This document shows positions 54,575 through 64,000 of a DNA stretch of 64,000 nt, piece after piece. This DNA is from Heliocidaris erythrogramma (taxonomy: Eukaryota; Echinodermata; Echinoidea; Camarodonta; Echinometridae). Made by a program: the position numbers and the translations under genes. Location of the stretch: contig CM046855.1 in assembly GCA_025617745.1 (NCBI GenBank), forward strand, positions 13,733,880 to 13,797,879, given 5' to 3'. Numbering within the stretch: position 1 is the stretch's first letter; every line of letters begins with the position of its first letter. A model generated the notes under the pieces. That model did not search any database. It was not told where the DNA came from and saw nothing but the letters and a program-made list of their open reading frames with translations.

Positions 54575-55604
54575 ATTGATGACGATCAATGGCGGCGGCC
54601 GATCGAGAGGGACAGACCAGTGCATTTGTACTTTGAAATTGGTTTTACTCAGAGGGAAATACTGTATTATTTAATTTCCAAGCGTAGCCAGTCAAAAGCC
54701 ACAGAACCCTAAAGCGTGTCTTAAAAGGCCTTGCATTATTTCGAAGAAAACCATCAATGTCAGGCTCAGCCTGACACTTAATTATGTAAATATTTTCATG
54801 TCTGCTACATGTATTTTGCAAAACAAAACAGTACAATCTCCTTTGGCTTAGGCCCAATTCAAAAATTAATCTTTGGGGATCCAGCGTCAAGAAGTAAAAT
54901 TCAAGTTCGTTCCGAGAAACAATTTTTAAAAATCAGAAGTGGCGCACCCGGGGCAGGGGGCACAGTGCCCCCACGCTTTTTAAAATGCCCCCTTTCTCTC
55001 TGATAGGTGCCCTTTTTGACCCTTTTCCCCAATAAGTGCACATTTCCCCCTTCTGATAAGCGCCTGATATTTCCCGGATAAAAGTAAAAAGATATTACTA
55101 TAAATCGTCTATAATTAGGTTCAAGTTATGATGAAATCTTATCAGTGGGACATAAATTTAGGATATGAAAGAAAATAATTGTGATGAGGATATCGGACGT
55201 TATAAATTCATGACAAAGTGGCCAATTTGTCTAGTGATTTTCTTTGTTTTCAATAGTTTTCAGTGATATAAACATTCATAAACTTTCAGACTATACAGTT
55301 ATCAGATAGTTTTTATTGTTATAAAGATTCATAACTTCATTTTGTTCGATTTTACCCGAACAGAGTCGAACTGCTTTATTCTGTTTTGATTTGTCTGGGA
55401 CCGGACTTGCCGCTGGGAAAATGAAGCGCCACACACGTGCACTCACACATCCACCAACACACATCACACAAATTTTGAGAATTCTTCACATTTGACAAGC
55501 TAAAGCCCACAGGCTCACAACATTGTGGCAAATCAACGGGAATCGATGGATAATAATAAGGCAGCTGTGTAATTTCAACCTTTTTCATGTATTATTTATT
55601 ACGT

Positions 55605-55692
55605 ATTATTACGTACGTACGTAATAAATATCACGTACGTACGTAGTAAATATCACGTACGTAAGTAGTATTATCACGTACGTACGTAATAT
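55605..55692. repeat. Four ACGT blocks, outer right end of foldback
   Basis: TACGTACGTACGTAATAAATATCACGTACGTACG-type units, inverse to 51894-51992 and followed by TTTTTTTTACGTCGTCGGTTTGGCCC. Confidence 0.85.
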
Positions 55693-56059
55693 ATTAATTT
55701 TTTTTACGTCGTCGGTTTGGCCCTTGCAGGGCTTCGTAGATTCGTAATCTACGCACCCTCGCGCGCCTCTCTAATTCCAAAAACTTGTGGACAACTTCAG
55801 CGACAACTTCTGCATTGCAACGAAGCGCATTTCTTCTCTGTAAGTTAGACGTACAGAAAGAAATCAGGATCTGCTTTTGAAAAGGAAAGGTATTTAAATA
55901 CATTTACCTATTTAAATGTACGGCCAAATTTACCTGTTGATTATAAATGTACTATTAATTCAGGGATTCAGGCCAGATTACCCAATCATAATTGGGTAAG
56001 TCCCATGTGTAGAATTTCATGTCATGTTGTCAATGTCATTGTGTCAATGTCATTGGTAG

Positions 56060-56692
56060 ACTGTCGGCCTCGGCTAGCGACAGACGGGTTGCCATTCTCT
56101 GATTGGTCAGTTAAGACAGTGCGATATACGTGCGTGTGCGCTGTGTGTGTACGTGAGCCGTGGTGTGTGCTAAATGTTGTTTTTGTGGAGTTTCTTCAAA
56201 CTCTTTGACTCCGCCAGTTTGTTGCTGTTTGTATAGTTCTAGGCCTAATCATAATAATTAATATGTTATCTCTTAAGTCTTATGTTTTCTGTTTATTGGT
56301 TCTCCCATCAAAATCTCAAATCTAAATTACTCTTTCATTTCTGTCTCTAGAAAAATATTCTCTCCCTTGCTCTCTCCATCTCACCATCTCTTGATTTTTC
56401 TATCTATCTCTAAGTCTAAGTCTAATGATTTAGATGCCAGTCAATTAATAGACCCTATCTACCTGTATATAATGAAAATGGCAACATGCTGGTCAATGTA
56501 CCTATCTATCTGAAAATGGCAACATGCCGGTCAATATACCTATCTACCTGAAAATGGCAACATGCCGGTCAATTCTACCTGTATGTACTGAAAATCATAG
56601 CACACACCACGGCTCCCGTACACACGTACTACATCGCACTGTCTTAACTGACCAATCAGAGAATGGCAACCCGTCTGTCGCTAGCCGACAGT
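56060..56692. repeat. Inverted repeat with 95-113 bp arms around a 38-bp tandem array
   Basis: Left arm 56060-56172 (ACTGTCGGCCTCGGCTAGCG ... GCCGTGGTGTGTGCTA) matches right arm 56599-56692 in inverse. Both arms contain the CCAAT-type GATTGGTCAG. The loop holds three copies of TGAAAATGGCAACATGCYGG at 56473, 56511 and 56549 (period 38 bp). Confidence 0.85.
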
Positions 56693-57700
56693 AAGTTGTA
56701 CATGATAGTGGGGTGGGGGGAGTTCTATAAACCATGTTGAATAGCCTTCAATGGACCTCATTATGCCAAAGAAAACAATTCAGTCGACTCACCCACTTCT
56801 ATAGTATAAAAAAAATAAAGCAACTTAGTGTTACTTCCAATAGTCAGTAATGAGTAAACTAACTAAGTGCAATGCCATAAATTATAACTTGAACATGTTG
56901 TTGAATTGAATAATTATATATAAAAAAATATCCCTCGCTATCTGGCTATGGCATAGGCCGCCTGGCTTTGACTGTCAAAAAGCTAGTCCGTCATGTCCGT
57001 GCAATGCAAGAAAATTGGGCTCATTTCAGGGTCATTTGTACCATGCACTAATTACGAACTGTCACCAGTCCATTGTGCACGTGCTGTAGTGCTTCAACAG
57101 TGGAGAAAACAACCACGTAGCCAGGACTGAATTTAGTGTGTGGTAGTCGGATTAATAAATAGACCCTTTATAAAGCCGTGATTGAAAAAACAAAATTAAA
57201 AAAAATCTTTACAGCAATGTATTTTATACAAAACAATTAAAGTCTGCATGAAAAAAATTGGCATTAGGTCAGTTTCATTTTAAAAAATACATAGGGTTAT
57301 GAGAAGGGGCTGCGCAGTGTTTGTACAGGTTTCCATTTTCTCGTAAAATGGTTAGACTACAACAGTAATTGTTGATTTTTTCGGCATTCCAAGATCTACA
57401 TTTAAGCCAGTGTATATTGGGAAAATGATTTGGCCTTCCTTTCCTTTCTTCTCTTCTCCTCTCTCCTTCACCCTTTCTTCTCCCTTTCCCCTCATCTTGT
57501 TTTATTTTTATATTTTGTGATATATTTATTATTGCCTTCCTTTCATTGGAAAAAATAATCGTAAAATTCATCCTCCTTCTTGCAAGTTTATGAATTGTTC
57601 TTTTCAATTTACCCTGAAATGAATTTTCATTTGTTGGAATAAATGAACAGTCAACATTGCTTCTCTTTCTTTCTCTTTCTTTTTCTTTACTTTTTGCTAG

Positions 57701-57973
57701 ATCCAACAGAACTGACTACCAACATTATGGAGGCTGGTGGTGTTGCAACTGAGAACCAATGCCAAGGTGATTCCACTGGACCTGAAAGTTGGTGGGAGAA
57801 ACAGAAGAAAGAAACTACTTCTTTTTCTGTGGAAGACTGTGCAGAGTGTAGATATGTGGCAGGCTTAGGCATGTACGCAGCAGCACTGTATGTCGGATAT
57901 ACAAGTATTAAAAGGCAGAAACTCAGAGGGGCAAAAATATGGGGTGCTCTGCCAGCTCTGGCAGTATCGGGTG
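57701..57973 (+). CDS. DMAC1: DMAC1-like protein, coding exon 1
   Basis: Acceptor after a long pyrimidine tract (tttttgctag), donor gtaagt at 57974. Translation is taken from ATG 57727; the frame upstream in this exon is open, so an upstream coding exon cannot be excluded. With 58487-58638 it makes a 132-residue protein. A polar N-terminus (residues 1-38) is followed by VEDCAECRYVAGLGMYAAAL, which carries the CxxCR..GLG motif of the DMAC1/TMEM261 (DUF4536) family, and a first membrane segment. Family members sit in the mitochondrial inner membrane and help assemble the distal part of the complex I membrane arm. Sequence is otherwise diverged, so the family call is moderate. Confidence 0.65.
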
Positions 57974-58486
57974 GTAAGTATTTAGGAATTTAATAAGTGA
58001 AATATTAATGACACACAAAAAGAATCTGCTTTGATTGATTGCAGGAATGTTGAATTTGCCAAGAATATAATCAAGTGCTATAGATTGTTGATAAGAATGA
58101 TAAAAACATAATAGGTACAATAACCCTCAAATTGTAGATATCATTATAACTAGAGAAGCATCTTCAAAGAAATCCCACACCATTTTACCACCACATAAAC
58201 TTGTTTTTCATGATTATTATTTTACACCATTTGTTTTTCAACAGTTACTTTTAATAATAGTTAGACCTTAGTTGCAAATATACACCTTTTATGTAATCAT
58301 CAATTTGTGCTAAATTGCTATGTCTGTCAAACGTAAATGTATTACTGTATTTCCTAATTTGAGAAACTTATATACATCTGTACCAACAGGACTTTTATAG
58401 ACTTGTCTTCAGTTGACCGCCCCCCCAAAAAAAAAAAAGAAAAAAAAGAAATCACAATAGTCATTTTCCTTTTGATTCTCTTGCAG

Positions 58487-58638
58487 TAATGTTTGGTCTT
58501 GGAACTGCACGCCTGCTTCGCATTAACCCATTCAGCCACAGTGGAAGTGAGTTAGGAATAGACATAGTTGACCAGGCTATACAGAAACTTGCGCAACCAT
58601 CAGACAGTGGAAGCAAAGAGGACAATGTGGAGAGATGA
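58487..58638 (+). CDS. DMAC1: DMAC1-like protein, coding exon 2
   Basis: Acceptor ctcttgcag, phase-1 join to 57973, stop TGA 58636-58638. Completes a second membrane segment (ALPALAVSGVMFGLGTARLL) and adds a C-terminal tail ELGIDIVDQAIQKLAQ and SKEDNVER. The tail after the second membrane segment is longer than I would expect for the vertebrate protein. Confidence 0.7.
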
Positions 58639-58684
58639 TAAAAAGCATGGAAAATATATCAGAGACAATTTTGTGCTTAAAAAG

Positions 58685-58690
58685 AATAAA
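58685..58690 (+). terminator. Polyadenylation signal AATAAA of the DMAC1-like gene
   Basis: AATAAA 47 bp after the stop codon, followed by T-rich sequence (CTTTTATGTAATTTTTAATTT). Confidence 0.65.
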
Positions 58691-58978
58691 TCTTTTATGT
58701 AATTTTTAATTTCACTGGCATTTTCAAGGACACCTAGACATGTGTGGAGAGCCAGAATGGTGTTAATTATTACTATCATTTTACATAGATTTTATCATGA
58801 TGCCCTTTTGGCTCATGGAAGAAGATAATATTATGAACATGTATTTGACTATTAAGTACCAGTTAAAGGGAAAATCCACCCTGGTATTTAGTTGAGTTGC
58901 CTTAAAGCAGAAAAACAAGAGAAACCGATTAGTAAACGTTTGAGCAAAATCCGATAAGAAATAAGAAAGATATGAATT

Positions 58979-59772
58979 TTTATGCCTCCGCTCACTGAAG
59001 ATGGTGCCGGAGGCAGCATGTATTCGGGTTGTCCGTCCGTTCGTCCGTCCTGCTTTCTTGTTCTCGCGATAACTCAAGAACCACAACCACATGAGGTATG
59101 AACTTCAAACTTGGTGCTAGTATGTATCACCGTAGGAAGATGATCTGAGTAGATTTTGGGGTACGGTATGTAGGTCAAAGGTCAGAGGTCACAGAGGCCA
59201 ATTTCTGAAATTGCAGGTGTTAGCCTTGTTTTCACGATAACTCAAGAACCATTTTAGGTATGAACATCAAACTTGGTGCTAGTACGGTATGTATCACCAT
59301 ATGAAGACGATCTAATTAGATTTGGGGTACGTAGGTCAAAAGTCAAAGGTCACAGAGGCCAATTTCTGAAATTTCAAGTGTTAGCCTTGTTAACGTGATA
59401 TCTCAAGAACTATTTGATCCATTAACTTCAAGCTTGGAACTAGTATGCATCACTATAGTGAGAAGAATTGATTAGATTTTTGCTCATGTAGGTCAAAGGT
59501 GACAGGTCATAGAGGTCATTATACAGGTGTATGTGAAATTAAAGGGGTTTTTTTACCTTTGTTATGACCATATCTCTTTTGTATTCATGACGAGGAGGAT
59601 ATAAAGTGATCTGACTTTGGGGTTATAAGGTGTAAGGTCAAATGTCAAAGAGGTCAATTAACATGTAATTAGAGGCTTTTTATTCTGATTATCACAATAT
59701 TTCAAGAACAGTTTGAGCCATCAACTGAATTTACGCCGAGGCATATGGGAGACGCAGTTGCATTCATCTTGT
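58979..59772. repeat. GCCGGAGGC-type repeat nested in another element
   Basis: TTTATGCCTCCGCTCACTG start, GTTCTCGCGATAACTCAAGAACC and AGGTCAAAGGTCA blocks in about three diverged internal copies (from about 59060, 59226 and 59390), ending at GCATTCATCTTG. Same family as 15889-16265. Confidence 0.75.
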
Positions 59773-59944
59773 TGAAGTTATAGTCAATCAGAAAAAAAAT
59801 TGGCAACTCTGTGACATATTTTGCGAGCTCCTCTCCCATTTGCTCAGTACAGAAAATTTCATAAATTTTCATTTTCATAGTTTCTGATGAAGGAATAGAT
59901 TTGTTTCATACAGGTTTTGTGTAAAAACATATTAGCAATGATAG

Positions 59945-60228
59945 CAGTGGCATATCCAGGATTTCCCAATAGGGGGGGCGCCAGGAATTATTGATCGCCG
60001 TCATGGGGGAGGGGTCTTTGGAAAATTTTTGCTTCTGAAGAAGGGCTGAGATGCAAAATAGTGCTATATGTGACCAATTTTGAAGCCTATTTAATGAACA
60101 ATATTTTCAATTGGTATGAGGATTTTTTTTTTTTTTGCTAGTTTTTTTTTTTTTTTTACGACGGCCAATAGTGGGGGGGGGGGGGGGGGGGGCGCGCGCC
60201 TGTTGAGCCCCCCCTGGATACGCCCCTG
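59945..60228. mobile_element. CAGTGG..CCCCTG miniature element nested in another element
   Basis: CAGTGGCATATCCAGG and CCTGGATACGCCCCTG termini flanked by GATAG on both sides. Contains a long G-run (about 60173-60192) and a GCGCGCGCC stretch. Confidence 0.75.
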
Positions 60229-60969
60229 GATAGTATATCTATAAAGGTGTATGCATGTTTGAATATTTTTCTTAAGAGAAAATGAAAATTAATGAATTTT
60301 TTGTAGAGGGCAAATGGGAGAGGAGCTCACAAGATATGTCACGGAGTTGCCAATTTGTGTTTGATTGATTACAACTTCAAAAATCCATAACTTTCTTATT
60401 TCTTATTGTATTCAAACCTTCACTGATCTGTTTGTTTAATTTTGCTGCTTCTTTTAAAACCAACTTTTTATCAGGGTGGACTTTCCCTTTAAGGTAATGA
60501 TAAACAGTAGAGGTATTATATACATGTACATGTATGTATAATTACTTGACAATTTTCAGTTGCCCTCAGATGATTCAAGAATACAAAGTGCATGTTATTT
60601 AGGCTGTATCCCTGCACTACATGTATGCCTAAGATGATTATGAGATATGTAATGTGTAACAAATTTCATCAGGAGCTATCCATTATGAATAATTATTACC
60701 TAACGCTTAATTCCCCATAGGCTACATGTATAAACTTGCCGTGCAATATTATGCCGTATTTTGTCTGGTCTGTTTGCGTGCGCGCAAATAATGCAACGCA
60801 TACACCCATACGCACATGACGTCATAAAGAGGTTAAGTTAAACTTGTGTGATCACAATGAAGTATGATGAGGGGCTCTATTAACTGAATGTGGTTGGTCA
60901 TGCTGGTTAAAATGATTTTTTATTAAGTTCTAAATCATTTTCCTGTAGGGTATAGATAATAATAATTAT

Positions 60970-61104
60970 ATTGGATGGCTTTATTTCATGGAATACCAGA
61001 AATATTCCACTCGTTAGGGCCAATATTGCACTCATCTTCGATTCGTGCAATATTGGCCCTAACTCGTGGAATATTCTCTGGTATCCCATTCAGAGCCATC
61101 CAAT
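60970..61104. repeat. 135-bp palindrome
   Basis: ATTGGATGGCTTTATTTCATGG ... CAGAGCCATCCAAT; inner arms CACTCGTTAGGGCCAATATTGCAC / GTGCAATATTGGCCCTAACTCG with a loop TCATCTTCGATTC. Confidence 0.85.
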
Positions 61105-62448
61105 ATAATATAAATGTATGTCCTTGTGGACTCCTGTCAAGTTGCATGGCATCCAGATCATGTGACAGTATTACTACTTCCTGATTCAAGAAATAAATAC
61201 TTGATACCCTTTATACTCTATTCAGTTTTGTGACGTGCAATTTCATTTACTTTGACTGCTGTTTGAACTACATGTGTATATATTTCAGCCCGACAAATTA
61301 TATGTGAAATGGGGAGCAAGTTGATGCATACAAACAGCATCATAATGTTTTGGCTTTGAGGGTTGGGTAATACACTTGAAAGAAATTTTTCAAAATGCAT
61401 GTTTTTTATTACAGTATTTGCAATTTGGATAAATTATGTAATCATCTTATGATTACGGAGCCAAACAGTTTGCTGGTTATATGCCTATGTGTAGTGCCTA
61501 TGAGGTCTTTGAAGATAGGCTGAAAGTAGGCAGCACCCTTCTTGGAAAGTTGGCTTGGCTGGAAGCAGAAATCAAGAGAAACAAATTTGTGAGGGATTAC
61601 ATAGAAATCAGACAAATGACAAGCAGATGAATTTTCGAAAGTAAAAGTTACTATGGCAATTGAAACTCTCGTTATGTACCCAAATTACTCAAATAATTCC
61701 TATTTTCCCCATTCTTATGATGGAAGAGACATACCTGAATATTTTATATGATAATCTATGTAAATTTTCAAATTCCACGATTTCCTTATGCTTTTCCTGA
61801 TATTTCTCAAATTTTCACCAATATGTTTCTTTGATTTTTTCTTTCTTTCTTTCCCTTTCTTCCCCTCCCTTTTTTGCTCCGGCCAGCTTTCTTAAAAGGG
61901 TTATTTCCCCTTTAGAGAAGTACATGTAGATGAGATAGAGATGTAAAAGGCTATGCAATAATTTTCCTTTGAAAAAAATATATGAGCACTTACTTTTTGG
62001 TCCTAAGTCAAATGTAGGCCAAAACAGTCACCCCATTTTTCATGAGATTTGACCCTTTAAAGTTCCATAGACCATCCATGTCATTCACAAAAAAGTTTGT
62101 CAGCCCAAACGAAGCTGCCAGGTTCGGCCAAAAGAGCCCCCAAGTCGGGTCGATTTCAACCCATCTAATATATGCGCCAAACTTTGTCAGAAGGAAGTTG
62201 TATGACTATACATTACCAAAACAAAAGCTGACATTTTCAGTCCAGATGGGTTGCCAGTCGGCCCCTAAAAAAGAATGGCAAAGTTTCCCATTAGACCCAT
62301 GGACCAAATTTTTTCAGAAAGAAGAAGTATGGGTGTACATTGCAAAATATTTAAAAGATTGATACAAATTTCCATCGGGAAGGAGGTGTACCGTGTAACA
62401 CGCCCCTGAATAAAAACCACCAAAGTGATATGGATGGTCTAAGTAAAT

Positions 62449-62728
62449 TTAAAGGGCAATCCTACTTTTTCAATAGTTTGATTCAGTGGCGGATTTAGGG
62501 GGCGTCCCCCCTTTTAACTGATAACCTCTTTTTCAGAGAATTATGGAGGGAAACTGGACCCCATAATCCCCCCCCCCCCCCCCCCCTCACTGAGCGACTT
62601 TTGGAGGGCTGGCGAGAATTTTTTTTCCGTCATCTCATTTTTCAAACATTCATAACTTTCTTCTTTTGTCCGATCCGATATCGTTAAAATCTTCACTATC
62701 CTGTTTCGGTTGGATTGCCCTTTAAGGG
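62449..62728. mobile_element. TTAAAGGGCAATCC element with nested CAGTGG insertion
   Basis: TTTAAAGGGCAATCC at the left and GGATTGCCCTTTAA at the right. A CAGTGGCGGATTTAGG insertion starts at 62484 and carries a C-run and AGAGAATTATGGAGGGAAAC, shared with the 11147 element. Confidence 0.7.
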
Positions 62729-63208
62729 TTGATATCTCATATGTAAAATGGGGTGACTATTTCCGGACAGGCTCCCAGACGAATGTACATGTACATGTAT
62801 GTATATTTCCAGCCTTCAGCAATGGGTAATCAGCTTTCCCGTCATATAAAATAAAAGGTGTACATGTGTATGACCAAAATGGTACTTTTTTACACGTATG
62901 TGTGATTGTACATAATCTTGTAAAGGAAAGATTTGTGGACCACCTTGCGTGAGCTGTTTCAAGAACAAATGTGGAATGGTTGAAAAGGAATGAGTTGGTT
63001 GGTTGGTTTTATTTTCCGTATAAAGTGATCAATACATATACAATATACATGCACAAGAATATATAAATCAAGAATTAAATCAAGAATTAACAAAAAATAA
63101 CGGCTGGAAAGCTCTATTCAGAGCCATTAATTTAATGGCTCTGTCGCCCCTGTGTCAAACTCGGCACGTTTACAAGTAGACCCAAGCGGCCTATTTAATA
63201 CATTTAGC

Positions 63209-63366
63209 CAGTGGCGGATCTACATAGGGGGAAAACCGGCCCATGCCCCCTCTTTTGAAACCCAACTGGCATACCTTAAGTACACGATGAAAAAAAAATG
63301 CCCCCTAAATTGTGTACTTTTCCGTCTCTGTGCCCCCTCTTTTACAAAATCCTGGATCCGCCCCTG
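63209..63366 (-). mobile_element. hAT-like miniature element copy with perfect 8-bp target duplication
   Basis: CAGTGGCGGATCTACATAGG and CCTGGATCCGCCCCTG termini flanked on both sides by CATTTAGC. It is the inverse of 30274-30433 (AACCCAACTGGCATACCTTAAGTACAC inside). Confidence 0.9.
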
Positions 63367-64000
63367 CATTTAGCAATACATTAAGAGAATACATGTAGGC
63401 ATATCTTCCATATTTCAAAGTACATTTCACAAGGCACGTTTTAAGACACGTGGAATGTTGTGATTTTAAGTATTCGAGAACATCTTGGAATAGAAACGAT
63501 ACGAGAAATTGATGCCGTCTAATGACTGTAAGACTTTCTTTCAAGTAATGTCCATGTGTGGGAAACCATACAAACTGTAATTATTGACACTATATCTGTT
63601 TTTTAACATCATGACATTTTATGGATGGCATGTCACCTTGTACATGTACTTAGCCGACATTTTATCATGTTCTTCACTTCACTTCCTTTTCATACTATGT
63701 ATGGCTTCATCTTGAATATTCTTAGAGGACTTAAGCAAAGATATGTTTTCCCCCACAAAGGGAAATAAGAACTGTAATTTGATTATGGATCACTAGCGCA
63801 GCCAAGATGCAACCCCCTTCCCCCATATTCCTTTTTTTTCCAGTTTTTGTGCAAATTTGTCGGTTGAAGTAAACAAAATTGCATGAAATTACCGACAAGA
63901 TGTTAGATATACCGGCAAACCTGATGAAATGAATATCACCGGCTATGATACAATGTCAAACTGTGAAATTTACCCATTTACAAATGTCTCTAAGATTTCA

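Larger units (their letters stand above)
51848..55735. mobile_element. Large foldback element, about 1 kb arms, left arm interrupted
   Basis: The right arm 54770-55735 is continuous. Its inverse is found at 54525 back to about 54228 and, after a 1.6 kb interruption, at about 52632 back to 51848. Matching landmarks: GGGCCAAACTGACGACGT (51869) with ACGTCGTCGGTTTGGCCC (55707), CTGCTTTATTATTATCAGTCGATTC (52031) with GAATCGATGGATAATAATAAGGCAG (55541), CAGCGGCAAGTCCGGTCCCA (52350) with GGGACCGGACTTGCCGCTGG (55399), and GGCACCTGTCAGAGAGAAAG (54295) with CTTTCTCTCTGATAGGTGCC (54992). ACGT clusters lie at both outer ends and at the centre. No transposase ORF recognised. Confidence 0.8.
58863..60492. 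mobile_element. TTAAAGGG..TCCACCCTG element with two nested insertions
   Basis: Left terminus TTAAAGGGAAAATCCACCCTG, right terminus CAGGGTGGACTTTCCCTTTAA at 60472-60492. Interrupted by a GCCGGAGGC repeat (58979-59772) and by a CAGTGG element (59945-60228). Without these it would be about 550 bp. No coding capacity. Confidence 0.8.
60493..64000. other. Gene-poor flank
   Basis: No convincing coding exon seen on either strand. The elements listed at 60970, 62449 and 63209 are the only structure I could support. The 106-codon ORF at 62042-62362 has no recognisable domain. Confidence 0.55.

Noticed and set aside
55694-55903. 69-codon minus ORF with helical, Arg-rich stretch
   Set aside because: Its end coincides with the foldback arm also read by the minus ORFs at 49408 and 51126; no independent support for coding.
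57275-57706. 143-codon minus ORF rich in Lys, Arg and Glu
   Set aside because: Antisense of the pyrimidine tracts upstream of the DMAC1-like exon; no domain.
39250-57973. LTBP-like gene continuing into the 57701 exon (both phase 1)
   Set aside because: Phases are compatible, but the 57701 product has a DMAC1-type membrane signature, no EGF/TB content, and would need an 18 kb intron spanning another gene and the repeat nest.
62042-62362. 106-codon + ORF
   Set aside because: No domain and surrounded by repeat DNA; phrase-like repetition (GTCAG..AAG, GACCCATGGACC) suggests repeat sequence.

Overview
The window is eukaryotic: AT-rich, intron-dense, with small symmetric exons, many short inverted-repeat transposons and few long ORFs. 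The repeat families (GCCGGAGGC/TTCTCGCGATAACT elements, TTAAAGGG..TCCACCCTG elements, CAGTGGCGGATCCAG elements), TTAGGG-type repeats and the gene content suggest a marine deuterostome invertebrate, most likely an echinoderm such as a sea urchin. That assignment is inference.

From 4.3 to about 39.3 kb the + strand carries the 3' part of one large gene of the fibrillin/LTBP (latent TGF-beta-binding protein) family. I could place 29 exons (about 1310 codons), every one phase 1 at both ends with GT/AG junctions. In order they encode TB domain A, five EGF modules, TB domain B, eighteen EGF modules and TB domain C. TB-B has the longer Cys6-Cys7 spacing and the local sequence typical of the LAP-binding TB domain of vertebrate LTBPs, and the EGF just before it is also LTBP-like, so I favour LTBP over fibrillin. 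The 5' part of the gene lies before base 1; the 3' terminus is uncertain (candidate stop at 40344-40346).

From 40 to 47.6 kb there is no recognisable gene. A UPF0669/C6orf120-like secreted protein is encoded on the - strand at 47625-48137. From 48.85 to 55.74 kb lies an unusual nest of palindromes, direct duplications and a large interrupted foldback, marked by repeated TACGTACGTACGTA clusters. Inside it a unique 0.65 kb block has promoter-like features (two NRF1-like motifs, a CAACATGGCG motif, a strong splice donor). It may supply the first non-coding exon of the next gene, a two-exon DMAC1-like (mitochondrial complex I distal-arm assembly factor) gene at 57.7-58.7 kb. From 58.86 kb to the end the window is nested mobile-element DNA.

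Much of the intronic and intergenic space is made of miniature inverted-repeat elements. At least four copies of one hAT-like family have exact or near-exact 8-bp target duplications, and most carry long G or C runs.
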